A stretch of 64,000 nucleotides of DNA from Prostheceraeus crozeri (GCA_907163375.1 CAJQUW010008939.1:310001-374000); one strand, 5' to 3'. Shown: positions 44,841 to 56,864, counted from the first letter of the stretch. The notes: generated by a model not told the origin, from the letters alone. Numbers and translations are program-made.

Positions 44841-45139
44841 TTGTATTAGTTCAATTGACTGGTGCTAATACTATGGTATTGACATAGCTCTTGTACAGGT
44901 AGTGTTATATCTTGTATAATATGATCTCTTTTCTATCTTGGGATATAGTCAGTTATCATAGATACGAATTGCCATGTATATTTGAAATTCTAGTTGCTGA
45001 ATTCTTTACTCTGTATGCCATTTTCTAGCGTACTGTGCATTGTTGTGAATGGAAATATAAAATATTTGCCGATACACAACCTTTACCTACTTGATTTCGC
45101 TAGCCTGTTTTTGTAAACGTCTTTCGTGTCGAAGCCGAA

Positions 45140-45850
45140 TAGACGATTTACAACAGGCCCCTCACAATCGAAAAAAGGACCCCCTCACGATCTTAAAGGG
45201 GCCCCTTCGCAGTCTAAAAAGTGCCCCCTCACGATCTTAAAAGGCCTCTTCGCAGTCCCATAAGGGCACCCTCACAATCTAAAAAGGGCCCCTCACGATC
45301 TTAAAGTGCCACTGCACAATCTAAAGAAGGACCGACCCCCTCACGATCTTAAAGGGGCCTCTTCGCAGTCCCATAAGGGCACCCTCACAATCTAAAAAGG
45401 GCCCCTCACGATCTTAAAGTGCCACTGCACAATCTAAAGAAGGACCGACCCCCTCACGATCTTAAAGGGGCCTCTTCGCAGTCTCAAAAGGGCCCCTCAT
45501 GATCTTTAAGGGGCCCCTTCTTAGTCTCATAAGGGCACCCTCACAATCTAAAAAGGGCCCCTTCGCTGTCTCAAAAGGGTCCCTCACGATCTTAAAGTGC
45601 CACTGCACAATCTCAAAAAGGTCCCCTCATGATCTTTAATGGGCCTCTTCGCAGTCTCATAAGGGCTCCCTCACGATCTTAGAGGGGCCCCCTTCGCTGT
45701 CTCAAAAGGGCCCCTTCGCAGTCTCAGAGGGACCCCTTCACGATCTTGAGGTGCCACTGCACAATCTCAAAAAGGTCCGTCATGATCTTAAAAGTCCATT
45801 TCACAATCCTTAAGGGCCCCTTTCAAAATCTAAAATAGTTCAAAATCCAA
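45140..45850. repeat. GGGCCC-rich minisatellite, block 2, with a 113-bp higher-order repeat
   Basis: The same two-type unit alternates: ctcacgatcttaaagg and cttcgcagtctcaaaa, each followed by GGGGCCCC or a close form. Between about 45243 and 45470 a 113-bp block made of several units is repeated essentially without change, so part of the array expanded recently. The 300 bp between blocks 1 and 2 are unique sequence. The outer bases of the host element (41930-41985) contain the same gggccc words, which suggests the array grew from the element's own sequence. Confidence 0.8.
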
Positions 45851-46161
45851 CTTATTTGTTCCTGGCAACCATTTTCTCACCAGTTTATTCTTCTAGTTTA
45901 TTGTAAAAAAACCGGAAGAGTGGCAGCCCTGTATATATAACCTTTTGGCGTCGTCCGGCTTATACATCTTTTTTACTGTCATGGACAGTCATGGAAGCAT
46001 GACTGTAGGGACCTTATTATCTATAGGTCGTCACACTCAATGGCTGGCACAGGAATACTACCAGAAAGTGCACTACCATTCATTTTGTCTTTCGAGTGTT
46101 GGGAAGCGCGATCACATTGGTCTGCTATGCAGTAGTACCCGTGACTGGCAGAGCCAGTCAA

Positions 46162-46891
46162 TAGTCCGGCAGCCAGAACGAGTTTCTGCAGGGAACAAGG
46201 TCGAAAGCGCTTTTATAGAATGATGTACACCCTATGCCTACTACGAATCGGCGCGTCTGCCGAGTTCTATTGAGTTCCTCTTGTCAGACACAATCAAAGA
46301 AAAACACATGTAAATTCAATGGGACACAGATTGCAGTTTTTGGTTGAAATGAAATTTTCTATGTTTTCTCTTATCAACTGGAAAGTATTAAGTCTAGAGT
46401 CATAATTTTTGGCATGGAATGTCTTCAGGTCATTTCCTATGATGTGCAATTTGTGTATGTGCTGTTATCATGCTTCTGATCGACAATGTATGTGAGAATG
46501 TGGTTGAAAGTGGATAAAGTTGTTGAAAATGCTTGTGTTTGCCGACATTAAGAGGCTCGCCAAACCTAAATGTATTTAGCTCTATAGGCAGGGGTGTATG
46601 AACATGAAACGAAATGCCCTGAACACATCCCATGTCAAAAGTTATGACTGTGGGCTTAGTACTTTTCATGTAATCAGAGAAAACATAGAAAATTTCAAAT
46701 TAGCCAAAAGCTGCAATCTGCGTCCCATTGAATTTACATGTGTTTTTCTTTGATTCCGCCTGACAAGAAGAGGAACTAAGTAGATCTCGGCAGACACGCA
46801 GATTTGTGGTAGGCATAGGGTGTGCATCATTCAGTGAAAATCTCACTTTCATCCTCGTTCCCTGTAGAAACTCGATCTGGCTGCCGGACTA
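46162..46891. mobile_element. Fold-back TIR element, 730 bp
   Basis: Arms of about 230 bp (46162-46390 and 46670-46891) start TAGTCCGGCAGCCAGA and match in inverted orientation with roughly 10-15% differences and small gaps. The middle (46400-46665) is unique. A caa triplet follows on both sides but is too short to be decisive. No coding potential in the arms or centre; a non-autonomous fold-back element. Confidence 0.7.
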
Positions 46892-49070
46892 CAACGAATG
46901 GGATAAGGTCATGCTTACACTCAAGTCATTATCAATAACATAGTAACACAATTTAATTAACTTTGTTAAAAGCATTAGGTGCTATGCTCTTCATTTTTTT
47001 ATTTAGTCAACTAGGTCTAGTTTCTATTTAATTACTCAGGGATTACTCAAATTTCCCGGGGTTCATGACCATTTTTAAGGGGTTTTCCGGATTTTCCGTG
47101 GCTATTGGAATTATCGGCTTTTACCGGGTTGTCGACAACATGTAGTCGACTTTTTGCAACACGCATGGATATGTCTGTTCTATTCTACGCCAGAGTCCGC
47201 AAGGTTAAGAATTATTTATTGAAGGAGATTAACATATTTGGTGCTAAAATTCAGTGCTTTTTTTCAAAATCAAGCAAGCTCTTCTCAGGACCGGTGTTGT
47301 AATGAGGATGTATGAGAAACAAAAAAAAATTTATGAAAACATGACTGCATTCATATTTTTTGAAGTGTTATTCTGCTACATATTCAAGTAAGTCAAACAG
47401 TCTATGGTAATTTCGTCTACCACAAAAATGCTGCACTTCAATTTTACAAATAAGTGAATAATTTGAAAAACCATTCGCTTAACCAACTTGAAAATGAAAG
47501 ATACTATTTTGATTAAAAACTCTGGCACTCATAGGTTCTTTGCTGTTAAAATTTACGTAATGGATCTTGAATTGTACAAGACAATTTATGGACTTTTGAT
47601 GATATTTAGGACTTTCTAGAACATTTCGGCCGGTTTTCCGGGTTTCAGGAATTTGTAGACAACCTGAACTGTACACCACACAAACATTTATATAAGAACG
47701 CTTTTATGTCTTGATAATCACTGAAGATAAGTCATTTTTTGTGAATGCAGCGAATAGAAACTTGATTACAAACAGTAATCATACAAATAAATTATTTGAG
47801 GTAACTCTCGAAAAGGTTTTCACTTGCACCATTCTGCCTACTCATCTATCATTTAGCTCTCATCCAAATGCTTTCAACGTTATTCGTGAGGACGTCAGAA
47901 CTGTTTGCGTCAACAAACTTGCGCTCATGGATCACAGTAGAATACGAGCAAATCCATATCAATAAAAGAAATTGGGGCACAAGCTGCCCAACCATCAGGA
48001 ATTATATGAGTTCCTGGAAGAATCCACTGATTAATCAAAGATTCCAGAGTATCTCTCCATCGGTATGGTACTTCAAGTAAAAAGCACTTTACACTCTTTC
48101 AAATATAGAATGACTAGTGAACGACATGGCGCTTTCGATGAAAACTTGCATCCACCTACTTCGACAGTTCATGGCGATCCATTATCATTGAAACCATCAA
48201 TAACCATAGGATGCAGTCTAACTCCAATCAATCCTCACACATTTCTCCACAAAAGTTGCACCAATCGATAAATGTTGGTTTTTCATGAAACATAGAACCT
48301 TCAAGTTACAATAAGTCTGATTGCATTAAAACATCTCTTGGTAGGCCTATTTACTTTAGTTTAGGACGCTTTTTCACATTGATCGAAATTTTGTGAAAAT
48401 CCTTTTACTACGATCACAATGTGAACAATGGATAAATGACTCCCTATAAAAGATTGAACTCGAACAGATCGGTGTCTGCAATTAGTATATTTCAGTACGA
48501 TTATCTGCCTACTACAGTGTTCTTGGCAGTTCAGACAGATGTAACTGTATTCAATTAATCGCCATTTTGGCGCGAAGTATAAGTGGGACACTGGACAGAG
48601 AGGTAAGAATGTAGAAAGGTAGAGAGTAGAGGTTAAAGGTAGATAGTAAAAGAATAATGAAGAACAAGAATAAATTTACACAAAATAATAATCAAAAAAT
48701 GGACAAAGATTGCATTCTTTTTCCAATTTTCTGGCATTGTAAACGCAATTACATGCTATTATGATATAAGTAGGTGATGATGCAATCATGAAAATATAAA
48801 AGGCTTATAATGAATCAATCCACGGAAGGTTGGAGATGGGATTCAAGGTATGAATTAATTCAGTTAGGGATGGGGTATTTGTCATGAATCAATTCACGCA
48901 AAGCTAGTGACAACTCATGTGTATTTTAATAAAGAAGATTTTGGATGCTACCAGAATCATATGCAACAAATTTCATTTTCCGACGCAACTATAAAGAAAA
49001 AACAAAATTTTTATTTCGCAATTTCGAATGTGTATGATAGTTCATGCAAATAGTAGAAAACCTTTCAAAA
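46892..49070. other. No gene identified
   Basis: Contains fragments ending CAACCTG and rich in ttttccgg (47020-47100 and 47630-47665) that look like a worn hAT-type terminus, but the two ends could not be paired. Other frames are short and unrecognised. Confidence 0.35.
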
Positions 49071-49074
49071 TCTG

Positions 49075-49400
49075 AGAAAAACAAAATTAATCTACCAATC
49101 GAACGAATCCATGCATCATTCACCGCATCAGCACATTCTCTGATCAATGCATCAACTCCATTGTCCCAATTCGTGTCAGTGGTATTTTTTTGCCATCCAC
49201 GACGTTTTTTTTAAGCGATCATCAGTGGCAGCAAGCAAAAAGAGGGACATGGCTTTCTGAAGTTCCACGGATGCATGAAGTTTCTGAAGGTCCAAGTGAT
49301 AGCTTTTTGACAGTTTCAATGACATCTTTTGGACCATAGAGTAAGTGTTTCGGAAGGATAAATAGAAATCAAAACACTATAATTTTAAAGCTCCTGATCG
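49075..49400 (-). pseudogene. Unrecognised decayed coding region
   Basis: On the minus strand a stretch reads KLSKSYHLDLQKLHASVELQ and KAMSLFLLAATDDRLKK, then another frame gives NWDNGVDALIRECADAVND and AWIRSIGR. The amphipathic, protein-like texture makes chance unlikely, but it is interrupted and I cannot name the family. Confidence 0.3.
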
Positions 49401-49767
49401 GACAAGGACATTGAATTCAGTAGAGCGTTTGGCACATCTATTAACATATAGAGGCAATGTTGATAGAATAACAAACGATAGACTGCGTTACGTGTTTCAG
49501 TAATTTACTTCTTCCAAACATCTAGCAACCTTAGGATGGCCGTGCAATTGAAATTTCCATCTACAAACTGCAGCAGTATTTTCTATTCAATCTAACAAAG
49601 CATTAAATGAGTCAATTACCATCGTCAAATTGCATTCGTTTTTTTTTCTATGATTAATTTGCTTAAAATGATGTATGTGTTATATTGAACTTAGTTCGCA
49701 GGAAATAAAAAATCTTTCAATATTAACAGCTGTTTATTTCGTATCATGCGCATTCCTTCATTTGTTT
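49401..49767. other. No gene identified
   Basis: AT-rich gap before the hAT element. Confidence 0.4.
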
Positions 49768-49775
49768 CACACTAG

Positions 49776-50699
49776 TAGGGTTTTCAAAATCCCGACTATT
49801 CCTGATCCGGGGACTGATCCCGTGATTTTTTGCAATCGCGGATCACGGTCTTTATCCCGTATTAGGAAACTTAATGCATTTACTGATAGCATGAATAGGC
49901 TACCGTAGGCTGAGGAATACTAGGCGTTGTTTTGAATTCTTAGACGAGTATTTTGACCGATGGACTGTAAAATACAGCTAGTGATATCAGATTTATCCCG
50001 CGGGATCAGCAAAATTGATGCATTTGCTGACAGCATGATTAGGCTGGCGTAGGCTAAGCAATTCTGGGCGTGGTTTTTAATTAGACTAGTATTTTAAACG
50101 ATGCACTGCACATTACAGCTTATGACATCAGTTAGACAGTTTTCTTTTAACATGCAGACATGATAAGCTATAATAAATGTGGTAATCATTCACCATTTGT
50201 GTTTTCGCATTGAACCTGTTACGTGATTTTCAAATCGAAAATGCAATCGACTTTTCACAATAATTCGAAAATTCATTAAACATTACTGCACTTGTATGCA
50301 TGACGCTCTGTCTTTCTCTCGACTGATTGAACATAGTTTTATGTGTGGGTTGAGGAAAGTAAGCAATTTTTGGCATACTGCAAGAATATACTCTAAAATT
50401 TAATTCTAGCATACGATAAAAAAGAATGAATAAGTTACACATTTGCAGGTACTTATAAGACTACTATGTCTGATGTATTCTTGATAGTTTAAGTCTAATA
50501 TTGATTATGAAAAAGTTTCAAATATGACTATATTTAAATATGCAACAGTGAAATTATGTTCATCTTCATTTTTATTTCCTTATTACTCCATTTTCTCACA
50601 GCCTAACGGCTTAAATACGGATGTTAGCGAATCCTGGTCACCTAATCCCGGAATTCTGAATCCCGTGAAAATACGAAAATCCCGGGATTAAAAACCTTT
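49776..50699. mobile_element. Non-autonomous hAT element, 924 bp, 8-bp target duplication
   Basis: The perfect 8-mer cacactag flanks both sides (49768-49775 and 50700-50707). The ends are imperfect inverted repeats (TAGGGTTTTCAAAATCCCG against AAAGGTTTTTAATCCCG), and subterminal atcccg/cgggat words recur. An internal tandem duplication of about 130 bp (49866-49995 and 50010-50135) shares gcatttactgatagcatga-like and gtaggct words. No coding sequence. The 8-bp duplication and end structure identify the hAT superfamily. Confidence 0.8.
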
Positions 50700-50707
50700 C
50701 ACACTAG

Positions 50708-51590
50708 GCCTGATTGATGAAATTTCACTGGATGTTGTTGCTTTTCATTTTCAGTGATGGTATGTTTTTTTCAATGAGAAATATTGACTGTCAATATGTA
50801 TTCAAAATATTGTGAATTATGGATCAAGAATTAGCCTAAAATCAGAACCAGTCATTACTTAGACTATTTGGCCCCAAATTGAAGGTGACCAATTTTTTGA
50901 CAAAAGACGGGACAATTCATGACATTGTGGTATAACAGCGTATGTAGAATGCTTTGTTGGAATGTCATAAGCGACAAGAGTCAAAAACACTGGCAGTATG
51001 GACCCGTTTTTCTTCATCATGCTGTCATGTGAAAACTTTAGAAATGTTCAGTATTTTTTAGCATTTGTGTTCCTTTACTGACCCGCGTAGGATGTTGGGG
51101 GTAGCTTAGCTAAATGAGTTAAGTACACATCGTTGGTCAGTTTTCTTCAGGATTTCTCATTTAACAAGAGCATCGCTAAAGAGAAGGGATCACCAATTTA
51201 GAAGTATTAACCGATCCACCTTCTTGTCGAGAACCTGATTACTGAACATGAAACTCTAGTTCTTGGTCATGAGTACGTGGAATTTTAAACTACGGTTGAA
51301 TATCTACAAGAAGACTTCCATCTGACTAAGAGGTCCTGGTTGACTGTCAAGTAATTCATCCAGAAAGGCAACTGACTAATCATACCCTGAATTGCATTTC
51401 ACTATATTACCTGTCTTTAATTGAGCCACTCAAAACAAATAGTCTTGTTGGTTATGTTGGGCGCACAAACAGGACGTCACTATCTGAGCTGTTTTCGCCC
51501 CATTACATTGAGATTTGTTTTGTACGATTTATTGTCATACCGATTTCAAATAGGCCTGCCGTGCTATCAATCATCAGTGGCGATAATTCA
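50708..51590. other. No gene identified
   Basis: AT-rich sequence between the hAT element and the PLE relic. Confidence 0.4.
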
Positions 51591-51599
51591 ACAAACGGG

Positions 51600-53060
51600 C
51601 AGGATTATGTACGATTTTGGCCGAATCGATGAAATCACGTTCCCAAAAGATAGGAAAAGTTCCTTAAAAAGATTAAAGAGCTACTCAGAGCACTGGAGTC
51701 ACTTTACAAAGATATCTTCTTTTATAGGCCTATCAGCAGACCAGACAGGGGAAATTGTGTCGTCAAAATGGACAGGGAGCATTACATAAGAAAGATGGGA
51801 GAAATCCTCAACACTACTGACATAGGATATTCAAGAACAGTGTTTCTTCTCTCCTTTTTATTTCCTTCCGATGTACAGAAATTTTCAAAGGGTTGAACAT
51901 TTCAGTATCTCAGGTGATGTCTTAAATAGTAGCTGCAATGCGCTCGAGATGCGTTCACTATAGGTACGAAATTCAGTTGTTCATGTTTACGGTTAATGAT
52001 GTGCTTTAGTCTGTCAATCTGGCGAGCTTCACTTATTCTAAAGTCGACAGCATTATCAATTTTGTCGAGAATATATTTTGTTAAGTCATCAATATACAGA
52101 GCGTCATCTCCCAGGTGAGATTTATTGTGGTGTTCATAAAAACTACTGACTTACTTCCCCGTTCTTCGCCCTTGTCCACGTTGAACGGGATCAGATCGTT
52201 CTAATTAACAACCCAAGAAAATTCAAGGAAGCAGATGAGAAGCCAAATGGTTACAGTACCTTCATGCTCAAAAAAGACCAACTCAACATAAAGCTACTCC
52301 GTTTGAAGAGGGATTAATCTATTGATCCGGACCTACATCACTCCAAAGACGTGTTGCAAGTCAACCATGCAGAATATAGAGATTACCTAAACTGCATAGA
52401 AATGACAGTGACCCACCTAAGCGCCCAATATTATCAATGGTGAACTCCTACGCTTCCAATATCGCCAGGTGGTTCCTTCCTTTACTTAAACGTTATTAAC
52501 CGTCTTCATTCTCAGTGAAAGACAGTTATGTTGATCAGAAAATCAGACGAGCACAATGAAATTTCCAATGATAACATTTTTCTAACTAGTTTTGATGTCA
52601 CACCTATTTGCAAGCATGCCAGAACATGATGTGGTCAAACACATTATCGATATCATTTCTCAAAATTCTTTGCCTATCAATAACGATGATCTTAAGACAA
52701 TTAATCGAGATAGCATGCACACAAATACCTTTCCGTTTTAACAATTGACATTATATTCAAATCGAAAGTCTCAGCATGGGCTCATGCCTCGCTCCCCTGA
52801 TGGCTGCATTTGCCATGAAAATGGTAGAAAAGAATATTACGGCCCGAAAATTGTACAGCAGATGTGTGACAGATTCATTCGCAATAATTGATGATGAAAA
52901 CGAGGCAAGAATTTTCCTGCAGAATTTAAACTCACAACACTCTTCCATTAAACATACAATGGAACAATAATACCCGATATTGGAATAATAATATCCAGCT
53001 CAGGACAAATTTCATTTCTTGGATATGACGGTTTTCACTGAAGATAAAATCAGAAGGCAG
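51600..53060 (+). pseudogene. Penelope-like element relic (reverse transcriptase)
   Basis: Successive plus-strand pieces follow the order of a PLE reverse transcriptase: FPKDRKSSLKRLKSYS, DRGNCVVKMDREHYIRKMGE (the 'ADKG..VV.MD..' block), PKRPILSMVNSYASNIARW-like sequence near 52410-52490 spread over frames, FLTSFDVT near 52590, then GSCLAPLMAAFAMKMVEK, DSFAIIDDENEARIFLQNLN (catalytic region, its VDD eroded) and SQHSSIKHTME. Many frame changes and stops. An unrelated segment (about 51840-52160) interrupts it. No GIY-YIG domain was found. Confidence 0.7.
51915..52143 (-). other. Unassigned minus-strand coding-like stretch inside the PLE relic
   Basis: About 75 codons without a stop on the minus strand: FYEHHNKSHLGDDALYIDD, LTKYILDKIDNAVDFRISEA, RQIDRLKHIINRKHEQLNF. 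The texture is that of a conserved helical protein. It lies opposite and between pieces of the plus-strand PLE relic, so it may be an inserted fragment of another element. Family not recognised. Confidence 0.35.
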
Positions 53061-53529
53061 TGGTTGATAAAATCAAACTAATTCCTTTCAATGTTCACCA
53101 AGAGTCTAATAGCTCAAAAGGCTACGGAACTTATATTATACGCGCACTTTTCGTGAGGTCAAAAAAACTCAGGAATGACCCCAGCAAAAAAAGAAATGAA
53201 ATCCAAGGTGAAAAAACTTTTTTCATCTACTGGTTACAAATCGTCATTTACAGATTAAGTTTTTTCAGCAACTAACATAAACCAAAGAAGCAACGAAGCA
53301 AGAAAAGGAGAATTATTTGTTTGAGCTGAGCGAACTGACTTTTAAGTGAGCTGAATAGATTAGCGCAAATTCAAAATGAACGGCGAACTAAGTGAGTGAA
53401 GAAAGACGTCAAATGAAAGGAACTGAGTGAACTGAAAAAATGGCCTCGTTCGAATGCACTGCTCGCATGTCATGACTTAACAGGTGTCGAGGGATGATAT
53501 CTCTTCTCACATGCAGCCAGTTGCACCCT
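53061..53529. other. Simple, purine-rich stretch
   Basis: Around 53330-53440 gtgagctgaa/gaactgagtg words repeat loosely, a degraded short tandem. No gene. Confidence 0.35.
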
Positions 53530-53612
53530 TTCTAATGATATCTCAGTTGGCTAAAGGCCGCTTTCAGGACTGAGTTGTGGAATGTTTAGGATTCGAGTTA
53601 TTCCTCCTTAGG
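53530..53612 (+). repeat. tRNA-derived relic (possible SINE head)
   Basis: TATCTCAGTTGG (53539-53550) is one base off an A box and ggattcgagttattcc (53589-53604) approximates a B box, about 51 bases apart. Acceptor pairing is partial. A SINE head or pseudo-tRNA. Confidence 0.35.
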
Positions 53613-53939
53613 AGATAGCACTTACCTGGAGCTCTCAAAACAGGTTACTAACTTAGACAGTTGCCAGAGACTATTCCACTCATTAAATCTGATAGAAGCC
53701 TGCTATCAGTTTGATTGAGCAGAGAAGTTCAATGAAAAGAAACCAATAGATGGCAGTTTGCGTTTATATAAGACACATGATTATGTGTGCAGTCATTGGG
53801 AAGGCAGTCCTCGAGAATCGCACGATCATTTATGACACAGTGGTATTGCTTTCCTTTCATATCTGAAGTGCATATACTATAACAATGCTGTATTTTTCAA
53901 GTCTATGATGTTTCTACAAGCCTATTTCTTTGTTTTTAG

Positions 53940-54015
53940 ATGGAAGGCCCTGGCCCACAACCACAAAGAGCTATTCAAGGATTTGTTATATATTTGAGTT
54001 TCTATTTTATATTTG
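53940..54015 (+). CDS. PIGP: PIGP exon 1 (start)
   Basis: PIG-P is a small membrane subunit of the GPI-N-acetylglucosaminyltransferase complex (with PIGA, PIGC, PIGH, PIGQ and PIGY), which makes the first intermediate of GPI anchors on the cytosolic face of the ER. The exon encodes MEGPGPQPQRAIQGFVIYL and most of the first transmembrane segment (SFYFIFG), matching the vertebrate start '...ERAIYGFVLFLSSQFGF'. The ATG directly follows a good acceptor (ctttgtttttag), so either a 5'-UTR intron ends there or the mRNA is trans-spliced. Donor gtgagtgg; the exon ends one base into a Val codon. Confidence 0.85.
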
Positions 54016-54927
54016 GTGAGTGGTAACTATAATCAATTATTACAAGGTCTACTTTAAATAAGCTTTTGACGAACATCTGTGTACCAGCGTAGAAGGTTAA
54101 GAATTGTGCTAGATTGTGTGAATTGTGCTTCTGCTCTAATTTAAGAACTGAACAGTCAGGTATGTAGCTTTCTGACGAATCGTGTTTTACGTTTAAGATT
54201 CATGATAGCAGAAATCGTATAATAGAATTCATGTATATATCACAACAATATAGGCTTGCTGGTAGCGGTATTGTGCTGGGCTCTACACGGTTGACAAATC
54301 GTTGCGGTCATCATCAAACGACACATTGGACTTGTATTGTATTTGTCAGTAAGCTACATGGATTACATTACATTACATCATTCTTCATATACTGCATTCA
54401 GGTGATGTTTGTCCTTAAGTAATTATTGCATGAAATCTTCAGCAAGCGTGAGATCCGTGAAAACCGGATGTCATGACCACGTCTTCCCTCAGGCTCAGTA
54501 ACCGAACAAGTGCACGATGAGTTAGGTCGGCTTCTGTCTAATTATCTTATCTATCATTTCTGTACTCTCCTGGAGATTCATTGAACAGTTTTTATGTCAG
54601 AGAACATTGCGATCAAATTTAGCATTTGTAACTCAGTAGTAGATAGAGGAGTCGGTGTGCAATCCGTGGGCATATTGGCATAAAGATCTGAAGGACATTG
54701 TAGCCTACATGCACATTCCAAACTGAAATCATCATTTGCATAACTGATCTTAATTTATTTATTTCCATAAGTGGAAACATTTTTAAAGTAAGGATGTGGT
54801 ACTATTGGTTGTACTCGTATTATCAATATCGAGAGAGAAAGATTTGATCTATGGATTTATGAGTAATTGTCCTTAACAAAACATGTGTTGATTGGATTAT
54901 CATTAACGATATTTATTCTTTTTTCAG
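54016..54927. other. PIGP intron 1
   Basis: Starts gtgagtgg and ends attctttttttcag-like (polypyrimidine tract then cag). No element identified; the frame 54231-54422 is unconvincing. Confidence 0.7.
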
Positions 54928-55000
54928 TTTTGTACGTTTTATGGGCTTTCATACCAAACAAAGTGCTTCATTATTTCGGATTCTTCTACTATCCAGATAA
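54928..55000 (+). CDS. PIGP: PIGP exon 2
   Basis: 73 bp between acceptor tttttcag and donor gtaagagc. It encodes LYVLWAFIPNKVLHYFGFF and YYPD, aligning with the vertebrate '[23 protein letters not shown]' loop after the first membrane span. Split codons at both ends keep the frame: it completes a Val codon from exon 1 and leaves two bases for exon 3. Confidence 0.9.
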
Positions 55001-56479
55001 GTAAGAGCTGATTTTGCATAAATTGTGATCACGTGCTTGCATTGGACAGTCGTGTCGGACATGCGAAAATTTCGAATGTTTACAGCTGAACCCTTCCCAT
55101 TTATAACAGCTAGCATGTATGTGATTTTAAGCTATTATACGCGGCTATATTGACGGTGTGAAGTATATAGCTTGGGTGTTTCGCGCAGATAAAAACCAAA
55201 TTTAACAGATTGCAAGCAAAACTTAGATCTGCTGATTGGTTTTCTGCAAGCTCACACTATCAAGTGCAGCAATAGAATTACAAATAGAGGAACACATATC
55301 GGTCAAATAGGCCTAACGAAATCATTTGCTAGATAGCAGACATTTCTCAGTTTTTAAATTGCATTTCTAGTGGTTTCTCTGATGGATGCTCATAGATACT
55401 TCTAAATTTCACATGCAAAATGGCTCCGCAGAAAGTCTCATTTTCAAAGTTGCCTGCAGCCTACAGCTCCCGATCCGCGGGCTGAGGTCAGATTTTTCTT
55501 ATTGCAACCACTGTGTTCAACTCTTCAATCTGACTGCGCAAGTGCTGCAATTTGAATTTTAAAGTTTGACCGATGCCTGGTAGTCAGATAATGTGAGTTG
55601 ATCATCATGTTTTGGCCAATTAATTAGCACAGTTTAGAATCTAGTTGCTTCATGTCATAATTCATGAACATTTGCGTATAGTCTAGGTACATTTGCATAT
55701 AAGTTTGCTTTGTTTTCACTTCACCCGTTTAGCGTCGATTTCTACACCTCCGATGGGATGGACGATTTTTCTTCATTGAGTGCCACCAATCGATGGCGTC
55801 GGCTTCCTTAAGACCCAATCGCCCATCACCGTAACTGTACCCGAAAATGCACTACACGGGTATTTACAGGCTAATGAGGTCTCTGCTTTTTCGTATTTTG
55901 CAAGTCTCTCTTTTCCTTACTGCGATTCTATCACTTGTTTTATTCACATCAACTTTCAGACATTTGATGTTAGGCTGCAATTCCATGTTTTAAGCTTTTT
56001 TTGCAGTTGTTATTCATTTCTGCAGCCAATACGAGATCATCGTCTGCAAGTTGTCATCATTAGTAAGTCCACGCATTCCAAATATCATAAGCTTGTCAGG
56101 GCCTTTGCGAGCCTTGTTGAAGAGTTTCTTTTGGATGAAATGCACCGTCTACTGCTGCTGACAGTAATGTAGAGGTTGAAGTTTTCAAGTATGTGGACAT
56201 TACTTTACTCTATGCCCATTCCAGCTGGTACTCTAGGTCTTTTAAAATGTTCGAGTACGTACTTGTCACCAACTTGCTTGAATATCAAAATTTTCTCAAA
56301 AATGCAGAAAGCGCTGAAACTTGTTGCGCTTGCAATTTTTCATATGTAATGCGCTTGTAAACGGAGAAAAATAGTTGGAAATGTCCTATAAACAAGCAAT
56401 TTGTGATTTTAAGTTTGATTATTCGATTATTGTATAGCTTACTCGATAATTGTCACTCACTCTTGCTACTCGTTCAGCG
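55001..56479. other. PIGP intron 2, proximal part
   Basis: Plus-strand frame 55780-56172 has a hydrophobic, cysteine-containing middle and a protein-like end (VVIISKSTHSKYHKLVRAFA) but no recognised domain; it may be a repeat remnant. Confidence 0.4.
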
Positions 56480-56750
56480 CCATGAAGTTCCCTCATGGCG
56501 TTGGACAGCTAATGGCTCGTCTCCAGTTGTTTCGGTCTAAGACAAGATCTTCATTGATTTCGAGCTTCTTGAGATTTTCTTTGATGCAACTCTTCCATGA
56601 CTTCTCAGGTTTTCCTGTTGGTTGACAGCCGCTTTGTTCTATCTCTTTAACCGCTTTCACAAGATTGTTTGCCCTCTTCACGTGTCCAAATGTCCAAACC
56701 AGCGGAGTCTACTTCTTCGGATAGTCACTTCCAAGTCCATCTGACCACAC
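56480..56750 (-). pseudogene. LINE ORF2 C-terminal fragment
   Basis: The minus strand reads KRANNLVKAVKEIEQSG, then GKPEKSWKSCIKENLKKLE and DRNNWRRAIS, the same post-RT tail type as at 12.5 kb ('R.RKRW.D.I...L', 'DR..WR'). Upstream, RLRWFGH-like words lie in other frames. A short dead fragment in PIGP intron 2. Confidence 0.65.
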
Positions 56751-56864
56751 CGTTTCATTACTAGCGTGTATCTTGCTATTGTGTGTATATTGCTATTTAA
56801 AATCACAAACAACATTTTCATCTGATTTTATGCATCATCTTCAACATACCGCTGCACTTTTCAG

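Larger units (their letters stand above)
41890..45931. mobile_element. hAT-type TIR element, 4.04 kb, carrying a minisatellite
   Basis: The left end is CAGGGCTGCCACTCTT and the right end its exact inverse (45916-45931); an internal AAAACCGGAA-like block pairs as well. The flanks attatata and tatatata agree at six of eight positions, a weak 8-bp hAT duplication. Ends of the form CAGGG(C/T)TGCCA are common in hAT elements of invertebrates. No hAT transposase is visible; the interior holds a mariner relic (42640-43040), an unassigned frame (44030-44236) and two blocks of GGGCCC-rich tandem repeat. A very long non-autonomous derivative is the likely reading. Confidence 0.6.

Noticed and set aside
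44395-45850. CRISPR-like array
   Set aside because: Units are contiguous and degenerate with no constant repeat and unique spacer pattern, and the context is eukaryotic; it is a minisatellite.
47020-47670. Possible hAT MITE with CAGG ... CAACCTG ends
   Set aside because: The two ends align poorly and the flanking 8-mers differ, so no element boundaries could be supported.
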